64,000 nt of DNA from contig NZ_AP024881.1 of the NCBI RefSeq assembly GCF_024347675.1, positions 558,001 through 622,000 on the forward strand, given 5' to 3'. The translations under genes and the position numbers were made by a program. Position 1 is the first letter of the stretch. Each line of letters starts with the position of its first letter. This DNA is from Vibrio ishigakensis (GTDB lineage Bacteria > Pseudomonadota > Gammaproteobacteria > Enterobacterales > Vibrionaceae). The notes beneath the pieces were generated by a model. It was not told where the DNA came from and made no database searches. It saw only the letters and a list, made by a program, of their open reading frames with translations. This document shows, piece by piece, positions 18,514 through 27,597 of this stretch.

Positions 18514-19032
18514 ATGGTCTCCTTATGTTATATGGAGATATCCATTTCAGTATGGACGCTCATTGTGGTTATCGCGGTCGAAGACCTTCGACACCACAGA
18601 ATACCCAACGTCTACCTTGTACTCATACTTGGTGTTAGTGGCTTAACCCTAGTATCCGATAATGCATCCCCTTTAGATAATCTCTTTGGTTTTGTTGCGA
18701 TGTTCACAATCGGTATGTTTTTGTTTCTAGTGAGAGCAATGTCGCCGGGTGATGTTAAGCTTCTTGGAGTTGTGGGTTTTGTTGTAGGTTGGCCACACGT
18801 TTTTCCAGCTGCTTTTTGGATACTGTTGTCCTCGGGGTTGCTAGGGGGACTTGTTGTCTTGTCTAACCTTAGCAGGCAGGGAGTGGAAAATCCGCTACTC
18901 TGTTTGCTAGACGTTAGAAGTGTCATGGAAAGTAGCCGTAACGATTTGCATAGCGTTTATGGTAACAAATTGACTATGCCATTTGCTCCTGCTGTTGCTC
19001 TTGGCTTGGCCATTTTTTATTACTTCTTTTAA
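18514..19032 (+). CDS. tadV: Prepilin peptidase TadV/CpaA
   Basis: 172 aa GxGD-type aspartic protease of the inner membrane that cleaves Flp prepilins. The two catalytic aspartates are in EDLRHHRIPN (D24) and SPGDVKLLG (D80). Four to six membrane helices are apparent. It lacks the N-terminal methylase domain of PilD, as TadV proteins do. A strong SD (AGGAGGAGG) precedes the ATG by about 8 nt. Its position right after the pilin genes is standard. Confidence 0.92.
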   Translation: MVSLCYMEISISVWTLIVVIAVEDLRHHRIPNVYLVLILGVSGLTLVSDNASPLDNLFGFVAMFTIGMFLFLVRAMSPGDVKLLGVVGFVVGWPHVFPAAFWILLSSGLLGGLVVLSNLSRQGVENPLLCLLDVRSVMESSRNDLHSVYGNKLTMPFAPAVALGLAIFYYFF

Positions 19033-19052
19033 TTACTAGAGAGGAGGATTAA

Positions 19053-20405
19053 ATGAGCGCCACTGAGTATCATCACTCTGATGAGCAAACTTTATCACCG
19101 CAAGTTCCTGCTCCACCTATCGTCTCTTCATTAGAAGATCTTGGGGTTCCATCTGCGGTCGTTGAAAATTTGGTTTTGAAGCATCTGGCCGCATTCCCGA
19201 AGTCTGATATTCTTCATTTGGCTCAAAGTCTGGGGATCGTAACGCACTTAATTGATGAGATTTTGGCTGATCTTAGAAAAAAATCACTAGTTGAAGTTTT
19301 TCAACCGAGCGCACAGTCACTGTTTTCTGAGTCTGCGAAAAGCCATGTAAGATACGCACTATCTGAGCTGGGTATGAGTCAAGCTGATGTTGCGTTTAAA
19401 AAAGACGCTTACATAGGCGCGGTTCCAGTATCACTCTCTGTTTACAATGAAATGGTTGAGAACCAAGACCTTCGAGCTCAGTTGATCAGTCGCCCGGACG
19501 TCGAGAGCGCGCTCTCAGATGTTTATGGTGCAAACAGGCTAGTTCCAGTTCTTGGCCCAGCTATAAACTCAGGTCGAGCCCTCTTGCTGTATGGTCATGC
19601 GGGGACTGGCAAGAGTTTTGTCGCGGCTAGAATACTCAATTCTCTCAACACATCTGTTTACATTCCCCATGCGGTCTACGCTGCTGGCAACATTATTAAA
19701 GTGTTTTCGGAGCAACATCACAAGCCAGTTGATCGATATCATAATAGAGATGTGATTTCTCTTAAAAGTCATTATGACAAGCGTTGGGTGTTGTGTGAGC
19801 GCCCAAACGTTCAGGTGGGGGGAGAATTGACTATGGATATGCTCGAAGTAAATCACTCTGAGCATAATCGTATATGGATTGCTCCACTTCAAATGATTGC
19901 CAACAATGGGATACTTGTTATTGATGATCTAGGTCGCCAACCAATGCCTGTAGCTACATTGCTAAATCGTTGGATCGTTCCAATGGAATATAACTACGAT
20001 CATTTGTCTTTGCCCAACGGTCAACAGATTACTATTCCATTTGTCCTCACTATGGCTTTTTCAACGAACCTAGATCCGCAAACGATCGCAGATCCAGCTT
20101 TTTTACGTCGTCTTGGATATAAGATTCAATTCCAACCACTTTTAGAAAATGATTACATTAATTTATGGTCAGATCTTTCAGCCAGTAAGGGAGTTGAAGT
20201 CCTTTCATCAGCGTTTGAAACGCTACTGAATCTACATTCTTTACATAAAATTGGTTACTTCCCATGTTTGCCCAAGGATATTCTTGGTATAAGCCAGGAT
20301 ATTATTCAATTTGAGGAAATTAAACCTCAGTTGGACTCGACTATATTACAGAGAGCGTGGGATCTTTATTTTACTGCTGATGAGCATGGAGGATCGGTGC
20401 TATGA
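19053..20405 (+). CDS. Non-canonical AAA+ ATPase in the Tad operon
   Basis: 450 aa. Residues about 30-95 look like a winged-helix/helical domain (FPKSDILHLAQSLGIVTHLIDE and ILADLRKKSLVEVF). A linker of about 70 residues follows. The ATPase core has Walker A GHAGTGKS (181-188) and Walker B ILVIDDLGR (D291, D292), then a sensor-1-like LTMAFSTNLDP near 335 and an arginine-containing FLRRLGYKI. It is not TadA or TadZ and is not one of the core Tad proteins. SD GAGAGGAGG is strong, and it overlaps rcpC by 4 bp, so it is translationally coupled. A remodelling or regulatory role in pilus assembly is inference from position only. Confidence 0.8.
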   Translation: MSATEYHHSDEQTLSPQVPAPPIVSSLEDLGVPSAVVENLVLKHLAAFPKSDILHLAQSLGIVTHLIDEILADLRKKSLVEVFQPSAQSLFSESAKSHVRYALSELGMSQADVAFKKDAYIGAVPVSLSVYNEMVENQDLRAQLISRPDVESALSDVYGANRLVPVLGPAINSGRALLLYGHAGTGKSFVAARILNSLNTSVYIPHAVYAAGNIIKVFSEQHHKPVDRYHNRDVISLKSHYDKRWVLCERPNVQVGGELTMDMLEVNHSEHNRIWIAPLQMIANNGILVIDDLGRQPMPVATLLNRWIVPMEYNYDHLSLPNGQQITIPFVLTMAFSTNLDPQTIADPAFLRRLGYKIQFQPLLENDYINLWSDLSASKGVEVLSSAFETLLNLHSLHKIGYFPCLPKDILGISQDIIQFEEIKPQLDSTILQRAWDLYFTADEHGGSVL

Positions 20406-21133
20406 GCAAAGGAACGATCATATTTTTATTAGTCCTTTCAGTAGTTTTTGGTCTGGGCGCAGTTATGGTAGCAAAGCAGTGGATGGAAAGTCAGACCCAG
20501 CCTCAAGTTAAAGTCGAAACTATAGAGCGTCATCCGGTTGTCATTGCAGCAGTGGATATCCCGGAGGGTACCGCTATTGAAGCTAAACATTTGAGCCGAA
20601 AGCAATTAGAGGTAGCTTGGATAGACACTAATACAGTCAAAGATTATTCAGACCTAGACGGAATGGTTGCCAAAACAAATGTGCTAGAGGGTCAAATTCT
20701 CCACAAAGGGCATTTTGGGGGACCAAATGAAGGTGCTAGTTTGGCTATCCTGATACCTGAGGACAAGAGAGCTGTGACTATTCGTGTTAATGACGTGGTT
20801 GGTGTTGCTGGTTTCCTCCTTCCGGGAAACAAAGTAGATATCCTAAATACGGTCAACAACCGGACATCCACAGTCCTTAAAAATATTAAAGTCTTGGCGG
20901 TAGATCAAACGGCTCGTACTAATGATAACAAACCGATTATTGTGCGAGCTGTGACCTTAGAAGTATCTCCTCGGGAAGCAGAGCGTTTGCTTTCTGAAAA
21001 TAGTAAAGGTGCTATTCAGTTAGCGCTTCGAAACCCACAAGCAGTCGACAAACCGCCTCGTAGATACGTCGCTCCACCTAGCGTAACTGTTATTAAGGGC
21101 ACGAGTCAGTCAAGCATTCGAGTAAGTGAGTGA
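20402..21133 (+). CDS. rcpC: Flp pilus assembly protein RcpC/CpaB
   Basis: 243 aa. An N-terminal membrane anchor (IIFLLVLSVVFGLGAVMVA) is followed by a periplasmic SAF domain (VVIAAVDIPEGTAIEAKHL, residues about 47-65, the antifreeze-like repeat) and the CpaB signature region (TIRVNDVVGVAGFLLPGNKVDIL). It works with the RcpA secretin, probably stabilising it or the periplasmic channel. The start ATG overlaps the preceding gene's stop (ATGA), implying coupling. Confidence 0.9.
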   Translation: MSKGTIIFLLVLSVVFGLGAVMVAKQWMESQTQPQVKVETIERHPVVIAAVDIPEGTAIEAKHLSRKQLEVAWIDTNTVKDYSDLDGMVAKTNVLEGQILHKGHFGGPNEGASLAILIPEDKRAVTIRVNDVVGVAGFLLPGNKVDILNTVNNRTSTVLKNIKVLAVDQTARTNDNKPIIVRAVTLEVSPREAERLLSENSKGAIQLALRNPQAVDKPPRRYVAPPSVTVIKGTSQSSIRVSE

Positions 21134-21140
21134 GGTGCCT

Positions 21141-22613
21141 ATGAAACGGATTTTAGTACTTTTTTTCACAATGATTTTTTTAGCGCCGGTGTCGTACTCG
21201 GCTTCGCAGTCGGGTAGGACTATTTCTATACCTCACCACAAGTCGACACACGTACAGATAGCCGGTAAAGCTAAAAAGGTATCGCTTGGTGATCCTGAGG
21301 TATTGGACATTGTCATTATTCGATCGGACGAGCTTTTTCTGATTGGTAAGAAATTGGGCTCTACCAACCTCTCTGTGTGGGATGCACAGGGAAGGCTGAT
21401 TGAATCATTGAACATTGAAGTAACACACGACTTAAACAACCTCAAGCAGAAGTTGTATGAATTTCTACCGGATGAAGACATTCAAGTACACAGTTCGCAA
21501 GATAAGCTCATTTTGAGTGGCCAGGTCAGCAGTCAAGAGCACATGAATATTGCTGTGAAAGTGGCACAAACTTATTCTGCTGGTCAGGCCGCCAACGCAT
21601 CTGATAGTGATGCAGGACAGGCTGAATCTGGGGTTATCAACTTGATGACTATAGGTGGTGCTCAGCAGGTAATGTTGGAAGTGACTGTTGCTGAAGTTCA
21701 GAGGTCTTTGGTGCGTCGCTTTGACTCAAATTTCCATTTTTTCCAGAAGAGTGGCGACTTTACTTGGGGGGCTACCGGTGCTGGCGGTGCTATCTCTGAT
21801 ATTGGCGGTATTGGCGGTGTTCTCCAAGAGATCGCAGGTCCGGTCGGTGTAAATGAATTTGGTTTGCTCGGTGGTTTAGTTGATAGCAATACACTGTTTA
21901 CTTTTGCTTTAGATATAGCTAAAGAAAATGGCGTTGCGAAAGTTCTTGCGGAGCCGAACTTAACTGCATTGAGCGGTACACAAGCTAAATTCTTAGCAGG
22001 TGGAGAATTTCCGATCCCTGTTCCAAATGATGATGGTCTAGCCATTGAATTCAAAGAGTATGGTGTTGGGTTAGATTTCATCCCTGTTGTACTTAGTGAC
22101 AAAAAGATTAATCTCCAGCTCGCAGTCGAGGTGAGTGAGATAGCAGCTACTGGCGCCCTTGCATACAACCCAGGTGATTCTAACGCCGCTTATATAGTCC
22201 CACCTATTACTAAAAGAAGCGCATCTTCTACTCTCGAACTGGCAGATGGACAAACTATAGGTATTGCTGGCTTACTTAATGAAAATAGTCGCGATATTGC
22301 CAACGAAGTTCCTGGAATAGGAGATGTTCCAGTACTCGGAAATCTGTTTAAAAGTAAACAGTACGTATCAGGTGAGACTGAACTCGTGATTCTTGTTACC
22401 CCGCGCTTAGCTCAGCCGGTGGATAGAAATAAAGTGACGCTCCCAACTGATGGTTTTGTCGAGCCAACTGATCTTGAATACTACCTGATAGGAACCTCTG
22501 CTTACTATGACCCAGAATTAGTTGTCCCTAACAGTGATAAGCGGTCCCAGCGTACTCCTAAACCACCTTCTTCTCAGGGTGGCTCGGAAGGTCAATTTGG
22601 TCATTCACTATAA
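21141..22613 (+). CDS. rcpA: Flp pilus secretin RcpA/CpaC
   Basis: About 490 aa. Signal peptide MKRILVLFFTMIFLAPVSYSA; a BON/N0-like domain (residues about 25-130); then the secretin core with the VLAEPNLTALSGTQAKFLAGGEFPIPVP segment and the closing IPGIGDVPVLGNLFKS-type motif (EVPGIGDVPVLGNLFKSK). The start at 21141 is preferred over 21126 since GAGGTG is its SD and the signal peptide begins there. It forms the outer-membrane pore through which the Flp pilus emerges. Its C-terminal tail is Ser/Gly/Gln-rich. Confidence 0.92.
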   Translation: MKRILVLFFTMIFLAPVSYSASQSGRTISIPHHKSTHVQIAGKAKKVSLGDPEVLDIVIIRSDELFLIGKKLGSTNLSVWDAQGRLIESLNIEVTHDLNNLKQKLYEFLPDEDIQVHSSQDKLILSGQVSSQEHMNIAVKVAQTYSAGQAANASDSDAGQAESGVINLMTIGGAQQVMLEVTVAEVQRSLVRRFDSNFHFFQKSGDFTWGATGAGGAISDIGGIGGVLQEIAGPVGVNEFGLLGGLVDSNTLFTFALDIAKENGVAKVLAEPNLTALSGTQAKFLAGGEFPIPVPNDDGLAIEFKEYGVGLDFIPVVLSDKKINLQLAVEVSEIAATGALAYNPGDSNAAYIVPPITKRSASSTLELADGQTIGIAGLLNENSRDIANEVPGIGDVPVLGNLFKSKQYVSGETELVILVTPRLAQPVDRNKVTLPTDGFVEPTDLEYYLIGTSAYYDPELVVPNSDKRSQRTPKPPSSQGGSEGQFGHSL

Positions 22614-22623
22614 GGAAATCGTT

Positions 22624-22863
22624 ATGCGTAAATTAGTTATAGCGGTACTTGTGATGTTAGGCATCGCTGGTTGTAGTAACAGTCCTCGTATGGGCCAGTC
22701 GGTAGCCTATCTTAAGGCTGAACAGGTTTATAACCCCAATGCTACGAAAGAAAATATGGGCTTGGTTCCTGAGGGTAGCGGTGAAAGAGCCCAAACTGCT
22801 ATTGAGGGCTATAATAAAGGGGCAAGTAAAAATATTGCCATAGGCTCCGGTTTTAGTAATTAA
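22624..22863 (+). CDS. Small lipoprotein of the Tad locus, 79 aa
   Basis: A lipoprotein signal (MRKLVIAVLVMLGIAG, then C17) is followed by about 62 polar residues with no recognised domain (SPRMGQSVAYLKAEQVYNPN is the start of the mature chain). It sits between rcpA and tadZ. In other Tad loci this slot can hold RcpB or a small lipoprotein, but it is far smaller than RcpB. A pilotin-like role for the RcpA secretin is plausible from size and position only. SD AAGGAAAT precedes the ATG. Confidence 0.8.
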   Translation: MRKLVIAVLVMLGIAGCSNSPRMGQSVAYLKAEQVYNPNATKENMGLVPEGSGERAQTAIEGYNKGASKNIAIGSGFSN

Positions 22864-22887
22864 TCAGGTTTCCATTACTACCATATT

Positions 22888-22966
22888 AAAGCCTCAATCG
22901 CTTAAAGGATTTCAAGCTGATTTTGGCTTTTTTTGTCTAACCTTCCCCCCCTCAATATGTGGGGGC
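22888..22966 (+). terminator. Hairpins splitting the Tad operon (possible attenuator)
   Basis: In the 146-bp gap before tadZ, AAAGCC (22888-22893) can pair with GGCTTT (22925-22930), followed by a T-run. Directly after comes a second hairpin, CCCCC-N9-GGGGG (about 22947-22965). Either may end or attenuate transcription between rcpA/lipoprotein and tadZABCD. Both stems are short and the first loop is long. Confidence 0.35.
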
Positions 22967-23009
22967 TTGTTAGCCGTTGGTGCGTATCGAGTTTTAACGA
23001 GGCCAAGGA

Positions 23010-24227
23010 ATGAGCGAGATAGTTAAAATTACTCCAGATAACAATAACTTCAAATTGGTGCTAAAGAGCCAGTTGCAAATCTGGGTGGTGTATTCGTCAG
23101 GTGATTTTAAAAAGCATCTACAAAAAGAGTTCACTCAGTGCACTAGTGCAACGTTAGAATTTATGGAACTGGAAAGATTGTCTGAAGGGTCGCTTAATCA
23201 ATCCTCTGCTCCCGATCTAATGTTCGTTCAGGCATCTGGGGATTGGGCGCAAAAAGTATCTGAGTTGTATTCTAACAATGGCCTGTTGCAGTCAGGTAAC
23301 ACCACGTTGATTGTTTTTGGAGATGAGAGCGATAATATCGAGTTGAAAACAGCTCTAAGAATAGGCGCTTCTGACTTTCTTTCCGAAACAAGCACGTTAG
23401 AGTCTCTATCCTCACTTCTCAAGACTATTGCTGACGAAAAACTGTCTTCGAAAAATTTATCAGAACTGTTTACCTTTATAAATAGCAAGGGTGGAAGCGG
23501 AGCTTCAACCGTAGCTATGAACGTAGCTATAGAACTAGCTAAAAATGAAAAAAATAAGGTGCTCTTCTTAGATCTTGATGTCCAGTTTGGCGCTATTCAA
23601 GACTATTTGGATCTTCAACCACAGCATGGTCTCCATGATGTGATCGATGGTGCTACAGACTTGGACGAGGTATCGTTAGATGCTCTTGTATCCAAGCATA
23701 GTTGTGGATTGTACTTCCTAAATTTCCAACAGTTGCATCCTATTGAAAATGAACTAAAAGCTCGTAACCTTCACAAGGTAATCCCGCTTCTTCGCCAATA
23801 CTACACTCACATAGTCACTGATTTGTCACGCGGTATAGAAGCCAACTATGGAACCATCATTTCATTGGCAACAAAGAATTATGTGATTGCCCAGCAGGGG
23901 TATGTGTCCTTAAAAAACACTAATGACCTTCTCTCAGTTTTGGAGTTAGAGTTTGGTGCTCCTCGGCCACAAATAGAGGTTGTTATTAATCGCTATGACA
24001 AGAAAAACCAACTAAAGATTACAGATATCGAAGAAGCTCTTGGTGATGTCAGGGTTCATGTATTGCCTAATGATTATAAGACCGTAAACGAGAGCTCTAA
24101 CTTGGGCAAACCGTTTGCATTAAATAAAAAGAAAACCCCTATATCTGTAGCTGTTGGTCATCTTGCCAGCTCAATTATTCCGCAGACTGAACAAGAAACC
24201 AGTTGGTTGAAAAAACTGTTTAGCTAA
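23010..24227 (+). CDS. tadZ: Pilus assembly ATPase-like protein TadZ/CpaE
   Basis: 405 aa. Residues 1-140 form a degenerate receiver-like domain (LQIWVVYSSGDFKKHLQ, PDLMFVQASG, TTLIVFGDE). Then comes a MinD/ParA-like ATPase with an atypical Walker A, NSKGGSGAST (around K160), in which the usual second lysine is replaced by Ala as in other CpaE/TadZ proteins. The Walker B-like segment is VLFLDLDVQFGAIQDYL. TadZ localises the Tad apparatus at the cell pole or patch. Its C terminus (LASSIIPQTEQETSWLKKLFS) is amphipathic. It starts the second half of the Tad locus after a gap with hairpins. Confidence 0.9.
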   Translation: MSEIVKITPDNNNFKLVLKSQLQIWVVYSSGDFKKHLQKEFTQCTSATLEFMELERLSEGSLNQSSAPDLMFVQASGDWAQKVSELYSNNGLLQSGNTTLIVFGDESDNIELKTALRIGASDFLSETSTLESLSSLLKTIADEKLSSKNLSELFTFINSKGGSGASTVAMNVAIELAKNEKNKVLFLDLDVQFGAIQDYLDLQPQHGLHDVIDGATDLDEVSLDALVSKHSCGLYFLNFQQLHPIENELKARNLHKVIPLLRQYYTHIVTDLSRGIEANYGTIISLATKNYVIAQQGYVSLKNTNDLLSVLELEFGAPRPQIEVVINRYDKKNQLKITDIEEALGDVRVHVLPNDYKTVNESSNLGKPFALNKKKTPISVAVGHLASSIIPQTEQETSWLKKLFS

Positions 24228-24240
24228 GTGAGGCTCGCTT

Positions 24241-25674
24241 ATGTTTTTTAAACGTAAAAATATTAATCCTGACTTTGAACGCAAGGCGACTAGCGTGGAA
24301 GAGGAAGAGCGTGAAGCCCCGAAAGTAGTTGAAGCAGCACCTCACTCCCCCCCTTCAAAACCTAATCAAGCAGATATTGATAAGGTACCGGAGCTAGATA
24401 AAGCGCAGAAGCAAGAACAGGACGTTAAACACTATTTCCACAAGAAGCTCCTGGAGACTTTAGACTTGGGTGTATTGTCAAACCTCGAGGAAGGTAGGGC
24501 GAAGAAAGAACTACAAGAGGCCGTCAGTCAATTGATGAATGATGACAAGACTCACCCTATAAGCCTGGAGGGGAGAAAACGTGTCATCAAACAAATTGAG
24601 GATGAAGTCTTTGGTCTTGGGCCACTAGAACCCCTGTTAAACGATAGAAGCGTTTCGGATATCTTGGTGAATGGGCCACAAAACGTATACGTGGAGAGGT
24701 TTGGTAAGCTTGAGAGAACACCACATACGTTTCTTGATGAGAAGCACCTAAGAAATATTATCGACCGCATCGTTAGTCAGGTTGGCCGTCGAATCGATGA
24801 AGCTTCACCAATGGTAGATGCTCGACTTAAAGACGGCTCACGCGTCAACGCTATTATTCAACCACTTGCTATCGATGGTGCATCAGTTTCTATTCGCCGA
24901 TTCGCTGTCGATAGGCTGACCATGGACAACATGCTTGGCTTCAATTCCCTGTCACCTGAAATGGCTAAATTTGTTGAGGCCGCGGTTACAGGTGAACTCA
25001 ATATCTTGATATCTGGTGGTACAGGTTCAGGTAAGACCACCACTCTCAATATTTTCTCCGGCTTTATTCCAAGTAACAAACGCATCGTTACCATAGAGGA
25101 CTCGGCTGAACTTCAATTACAACAGCCTCATGTTGTTCGTCTAGAAACACGCCCAGCTAACCTTGAGGGTAAAGGTGAGATTACTCAGCGCGATTTGGTT
25201 AAGAACTCCCTTCGGATGCGCCCAGACCGTATTGTGATTGGTGAGGTACGTGGTGCGGAGGCTGTAGATATGTTGTCTGCGATGAACACGGGTCACGATG
25301 GCTCTCTGGCAACTATCCACGCCAACACCCCCCGAGATGCGTTAAGCCGTGTTGAGAACATGTTCGCTATGGCGGGGTGGAATATGACCGCAAAAAACCT
25401 CAGATCTCAGATTGCTTCTGCGATCCACGTGGTAGTTCAGATGGAACGTCAAGAGGACGGTAAACGTCGTATGGTGAGTATCTGTGAAATCAATGGTATG
25501 GAAGGTGATGTGATTACCATGTCGGAAATATTCAAGTTCCGACGTCGTGGCATAGATGAGGATGGCAATATCCTTGGTGAATATATTGCAACTGGGATTG
25601 TACCATCTTGCCATGACAATCTAGTTAAGCGCGGCTTAGATATTCCATTTGAATTGTTTCAAGCAAAAAATTAG
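24241..25674 (+). CDS. tadA: Pilus assembly/retraction ATPase TadA/CpaF
   Basis: 477 aa type II/IV secretion ATPase. The N-terminal 60 residues are charged and disordered-looking. Core motifs: Walker A SGGTGSGKTTTLN (residues 258-270), Asp box IVTIEDSAELQL near 285, Walker B RPDRIVIGEVRGAEA near 330 and the His box GHDGSLATIHANTPRDALSR near 353. The NILVNGP-like SDILVNGPQNVYVERFGKLE segment near 140 is CpaF-specific. It powers Flp pilus polymerisation from the cytoplasmic face. Thirteen bp after tadZ and 11 bp before tadB. Confidence 0.96.
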   Translation: MFFKRKNINPDFERKATSVEEEEREAPKVVEAAPHSPPSKPNQADIDKVPELDKAQKQEQDVKHYFHKKLLETLDLGVLSNLEEGRAKKELQEAVSQLMNDDKTHPISLEGRKRVIKQIEDEVFGLGPLEPLLNDRSVSDILVNGPQNVYVERFGKLERTPHTFLDEKHLRNIIDRIVSQVGRRIDEASPMVDARLKDGSRVNAIIQPLAIDGASVSIRRFAVDRLTMDNMLGFNSLSPEMAKFVEAAVTGELNILISGGTGSGKTTTLNIFSGFIPSNKRIVTIEDSAELQLQQPHVVRLETRPANLEGKGEITQRDLVKNSLRMRPDRIVIGEVRGAEAVDMLSAMNTGHDGSLATIHANTPRDALSRVENMFAMAGWNMTAKNLRSQIASAIHVVVQMERQEDGKRRMVSICEINGMEGDVITMSEIFKFRRRGIDEDGNILGEYIATGIVPSCHDNLVKRGLDIPFELFQAKN

Positions 25675-25685
25675 GAGGTTAGATA

Positions 25686-26651
25686 ATGGATAACTTAGGT
25701 CTATTTCTGGTTCTACTTTTTTTTGCTGTACTGTTTATTTCCCAAGCACTTCTGCTCCCGGTTGCGGGACAAAAAGCTAAGCATGGTGAGCTGACCAAGA
25801 GACTAAAGAAAGCTCAAAGAAAAGTTGATGAGGAAAGTCTGTCACTACTTCATGAGTACTACCTGAAGGAAATGACTCCTTTGGAGCGTCAACTAGTAAA
25901 AATCTCGGTCTTTGAGCAACTTAAAAAGATGGTAGAGCTAGCAGGGTTAAAGGTAACTCTGGGGCGTCTGTTAGGCTGGTTAACTCTGGCTAGTGTTCTT
26001 CTTCTAATCATTTCCTTAGCCCTAGGTCAGCTTTGGTATGTAAATATCGCAACGTTTTTAGTTTCTCCGGTTCTTACATACCTCTACATTCAAAGGTGTA
26101 TTACCAAACGTTTACAAAGTTTTGAAGAGCAGTTGCCAGAAGCTTTAGACGTTATAAAAAGGGTACTACAAGCTGGGCAGCCTATTAACCAAGCTTTTAA
26201 AGAAGTTGGTGAGGAAATGCCTGATCCCATAGGCTTGGAATTTAAGAAAACTTTTAACCTTTTAAACTTTGGTTATGATATGCGCTTAGCAATTATGCAA
26301 ATGGTAGATCGTACCCCTACCGTTTCTATGCTCGCATTCTCGAGTGCAGTCATACTTCAGAAAGAGACCGGTGGTAATTTGACTGAAAATTTAGATAAGG
26401 TGTCAAAGGTACTTCGCTCTCGTTTTAAGTTGTCACGAAAGATTAGAACCTTGTCGGCTGAAGCTCGCCTCTCTTCTTGGATTTTAGTTCTTTCACCATT
26501 CGCTCTTTATATTCTGACAATGTTTATAAACCCTACTCATGCTGAATTGTTGGTTACAGACCCTAGAGGTATAACGGCAATTAGTGTGGGGATTGTTAGT
26601 TTGGCTGTTGGAGCATTGTGGATCAGAAAAATAGTAAACATTAAGGTGTAA
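25686..26651 (+). CDS. tadB: Tad platform protein TadB
   Basis: 321 aa inner-membrane protein of the T2SF (GspF) type: an N-terminal helix, two helices near residues 100-140, a cytoplasmic domain (FEEQLPEALDVIKRVLQAGQPINQAFKEVG), then two C-terminal helices. The EQLPEALD motif is the GspF-domain signature. It forms the assembly platform with TadC above TadA. SD GGAGG is 6-7 nt before the ATG. Ends 2 bp before tadC. Confidence 0.93.
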   Translation: MDNLGLFLVLLFFAVLFISQALLLPVAGQKAKHGELTKRLKKAQRKVDEESLSLLHEYYLKEMTPLERQLVKISVFEQLKKMVELAGLKVTLGRLLGWLTLASVLLLIISLALGQLWYVNIATFLVSPVLTYLYIQRCITKRLQSFEEQLPEALDVIKRVLQAGQPINQAFKEVGEEMPDPIGLEFKKTFNLLNFGYDMRLAIMQMVDRTPTVSMLAFSSAVILQKETGGNLTENLDKVSKVLRSRFKLSRKIRTLSAEARLSSWILVLSPFALYILTMFINPTHAELLVTDPRGITAISVGIVSLAVGALWIRKIVNIKV

Positions 26652-26653
26652 CG

Positions 26654-27583
26654 ATGGACGGATTACTAAATTCTAGCTTTGTGCAAACCTTAGTTACTAG
26701 AGAAAACATATTTCTTTTTATGGTGCTTGCCGGAACGGTGATGCTTGTTTTTACCGTTGGTCTTTTTGTTTTAGGTATCAACTCACCTCTCAAACGTAAA
26801 TTAAAAAGCCTTAGCAATGAAAGTGGGGGCGACTCTGACAAGTATGCCGCACTTGAGAGTGTTGCTCCAATAATGATACCTAACTCTGAAAAGGAACGAC
26901 AAAGTGTTAAGGTGCAATTGATACAAGCTGGCTATCATGATCAAAACTCACTTCAAATTTTTTATGCTCTCAAGCTAATTTCAGCCCTAGTGGGTTTGTT
27001 TCTCTCAGCTGCAGTTTATTTTTTATTGAATGAATCCAGTTTCATGACCCTCATAATTATTGTCTGTCTTTGGTGTGGTTTATTCGGACCTAATATGGTC
27101 TTGGCAAAGATGGTTTCGGAACGAAAAGATAGGGTAAAGGCTGCAGTTCCTGATGCCCTCGATCTCTTGGTTGTGTGTACCGAGTCTGGTCTTGGCTTCA
27201 ATGCGGCTCTCAAGCGAGTCGGTGATGAGTTAATGGTAAGCCACCCCGATCTGGCATTCGAATTAGAAACTGTGTGTGCGAAAATTCAAGCAGGTATAGA
27301 AATGCCTCTGGCGTTCAAAGAACTCGTGGATAGAACTGGTGTAGAGGAGTTGACAGGGTTAGTAACAATGCTTTCACATGCAGCAAAAGTTGGCGGTAGT
27401 ATTGCGCAAACTCTACGCGACTACACTGAGGATTATAGAGATAAGAGAACCCAAGAAGCAGAGGAAGTAGCAGCCAAAATACCCACCAAAATGCTGTTCC
27501 CGATGGTGATATTTATTTGGCCTTGTTTTTTTATAGTGGCTTTGGGGCCAGGAATAATGACTCTTTTTGATGCGCTAAAATAG
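26654..27583 (+). CDS. tadC: Tad platform protein TadC
   Basis: 309 aa, paralogous in fold to TadB, with the GspF-domain signature AVPDALDLLVVCTESGLGFNAAL (residues about 165-187) and terminal hydrophobic helices (MLFPMVIFIWPCFFIVALGPGIM). The ESG of CTESGLG is typical of TadC. Spaced 2 bp from tadB and 14 bp from tadD. Confidence 0.93.
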   Translation: MDGLLNSSFVQTLVTRENIFLFMVLAGTVMLVFTVGLFVLGINSPLKRKLKSLSNESGGDSDKYAALESVAPIMIPNSEKERQSVKVQLIQAGYHDQNSLQIFYALKLISALVGLFLSAAVYFLLNESSFMTLIIIVCLWCGLFGPNMVLAKMVSERKDRVKAAVPDALDLLVVCTESGLGFNAALKRVGDELMVSHPDLAFELETVCAKIQAGIEMPLAFKELVDRTGVEELTGLVTMLSHAAKVGGSIAQTLRDYTEDYRDKRTQEAEEVAAKIPTKMLFPMVIFIWPCFFIVALGPGIMTLFDALK

Positions 27584-27597
27584 CAAAGGAACATGAG

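Noticed and set aside
21698-22168. 156-codon minus-strand frame opposite rcpA
   Set aside because: Shadow frame with Ser/Pro-rich low-quality composition and no SD.
23484-23510. Broken ATPase motif in TadZ as a loss-of-function sign
   Set aside because: The missing second lysine in the Walker A motif is usual for CpaE/TadZ proteins.
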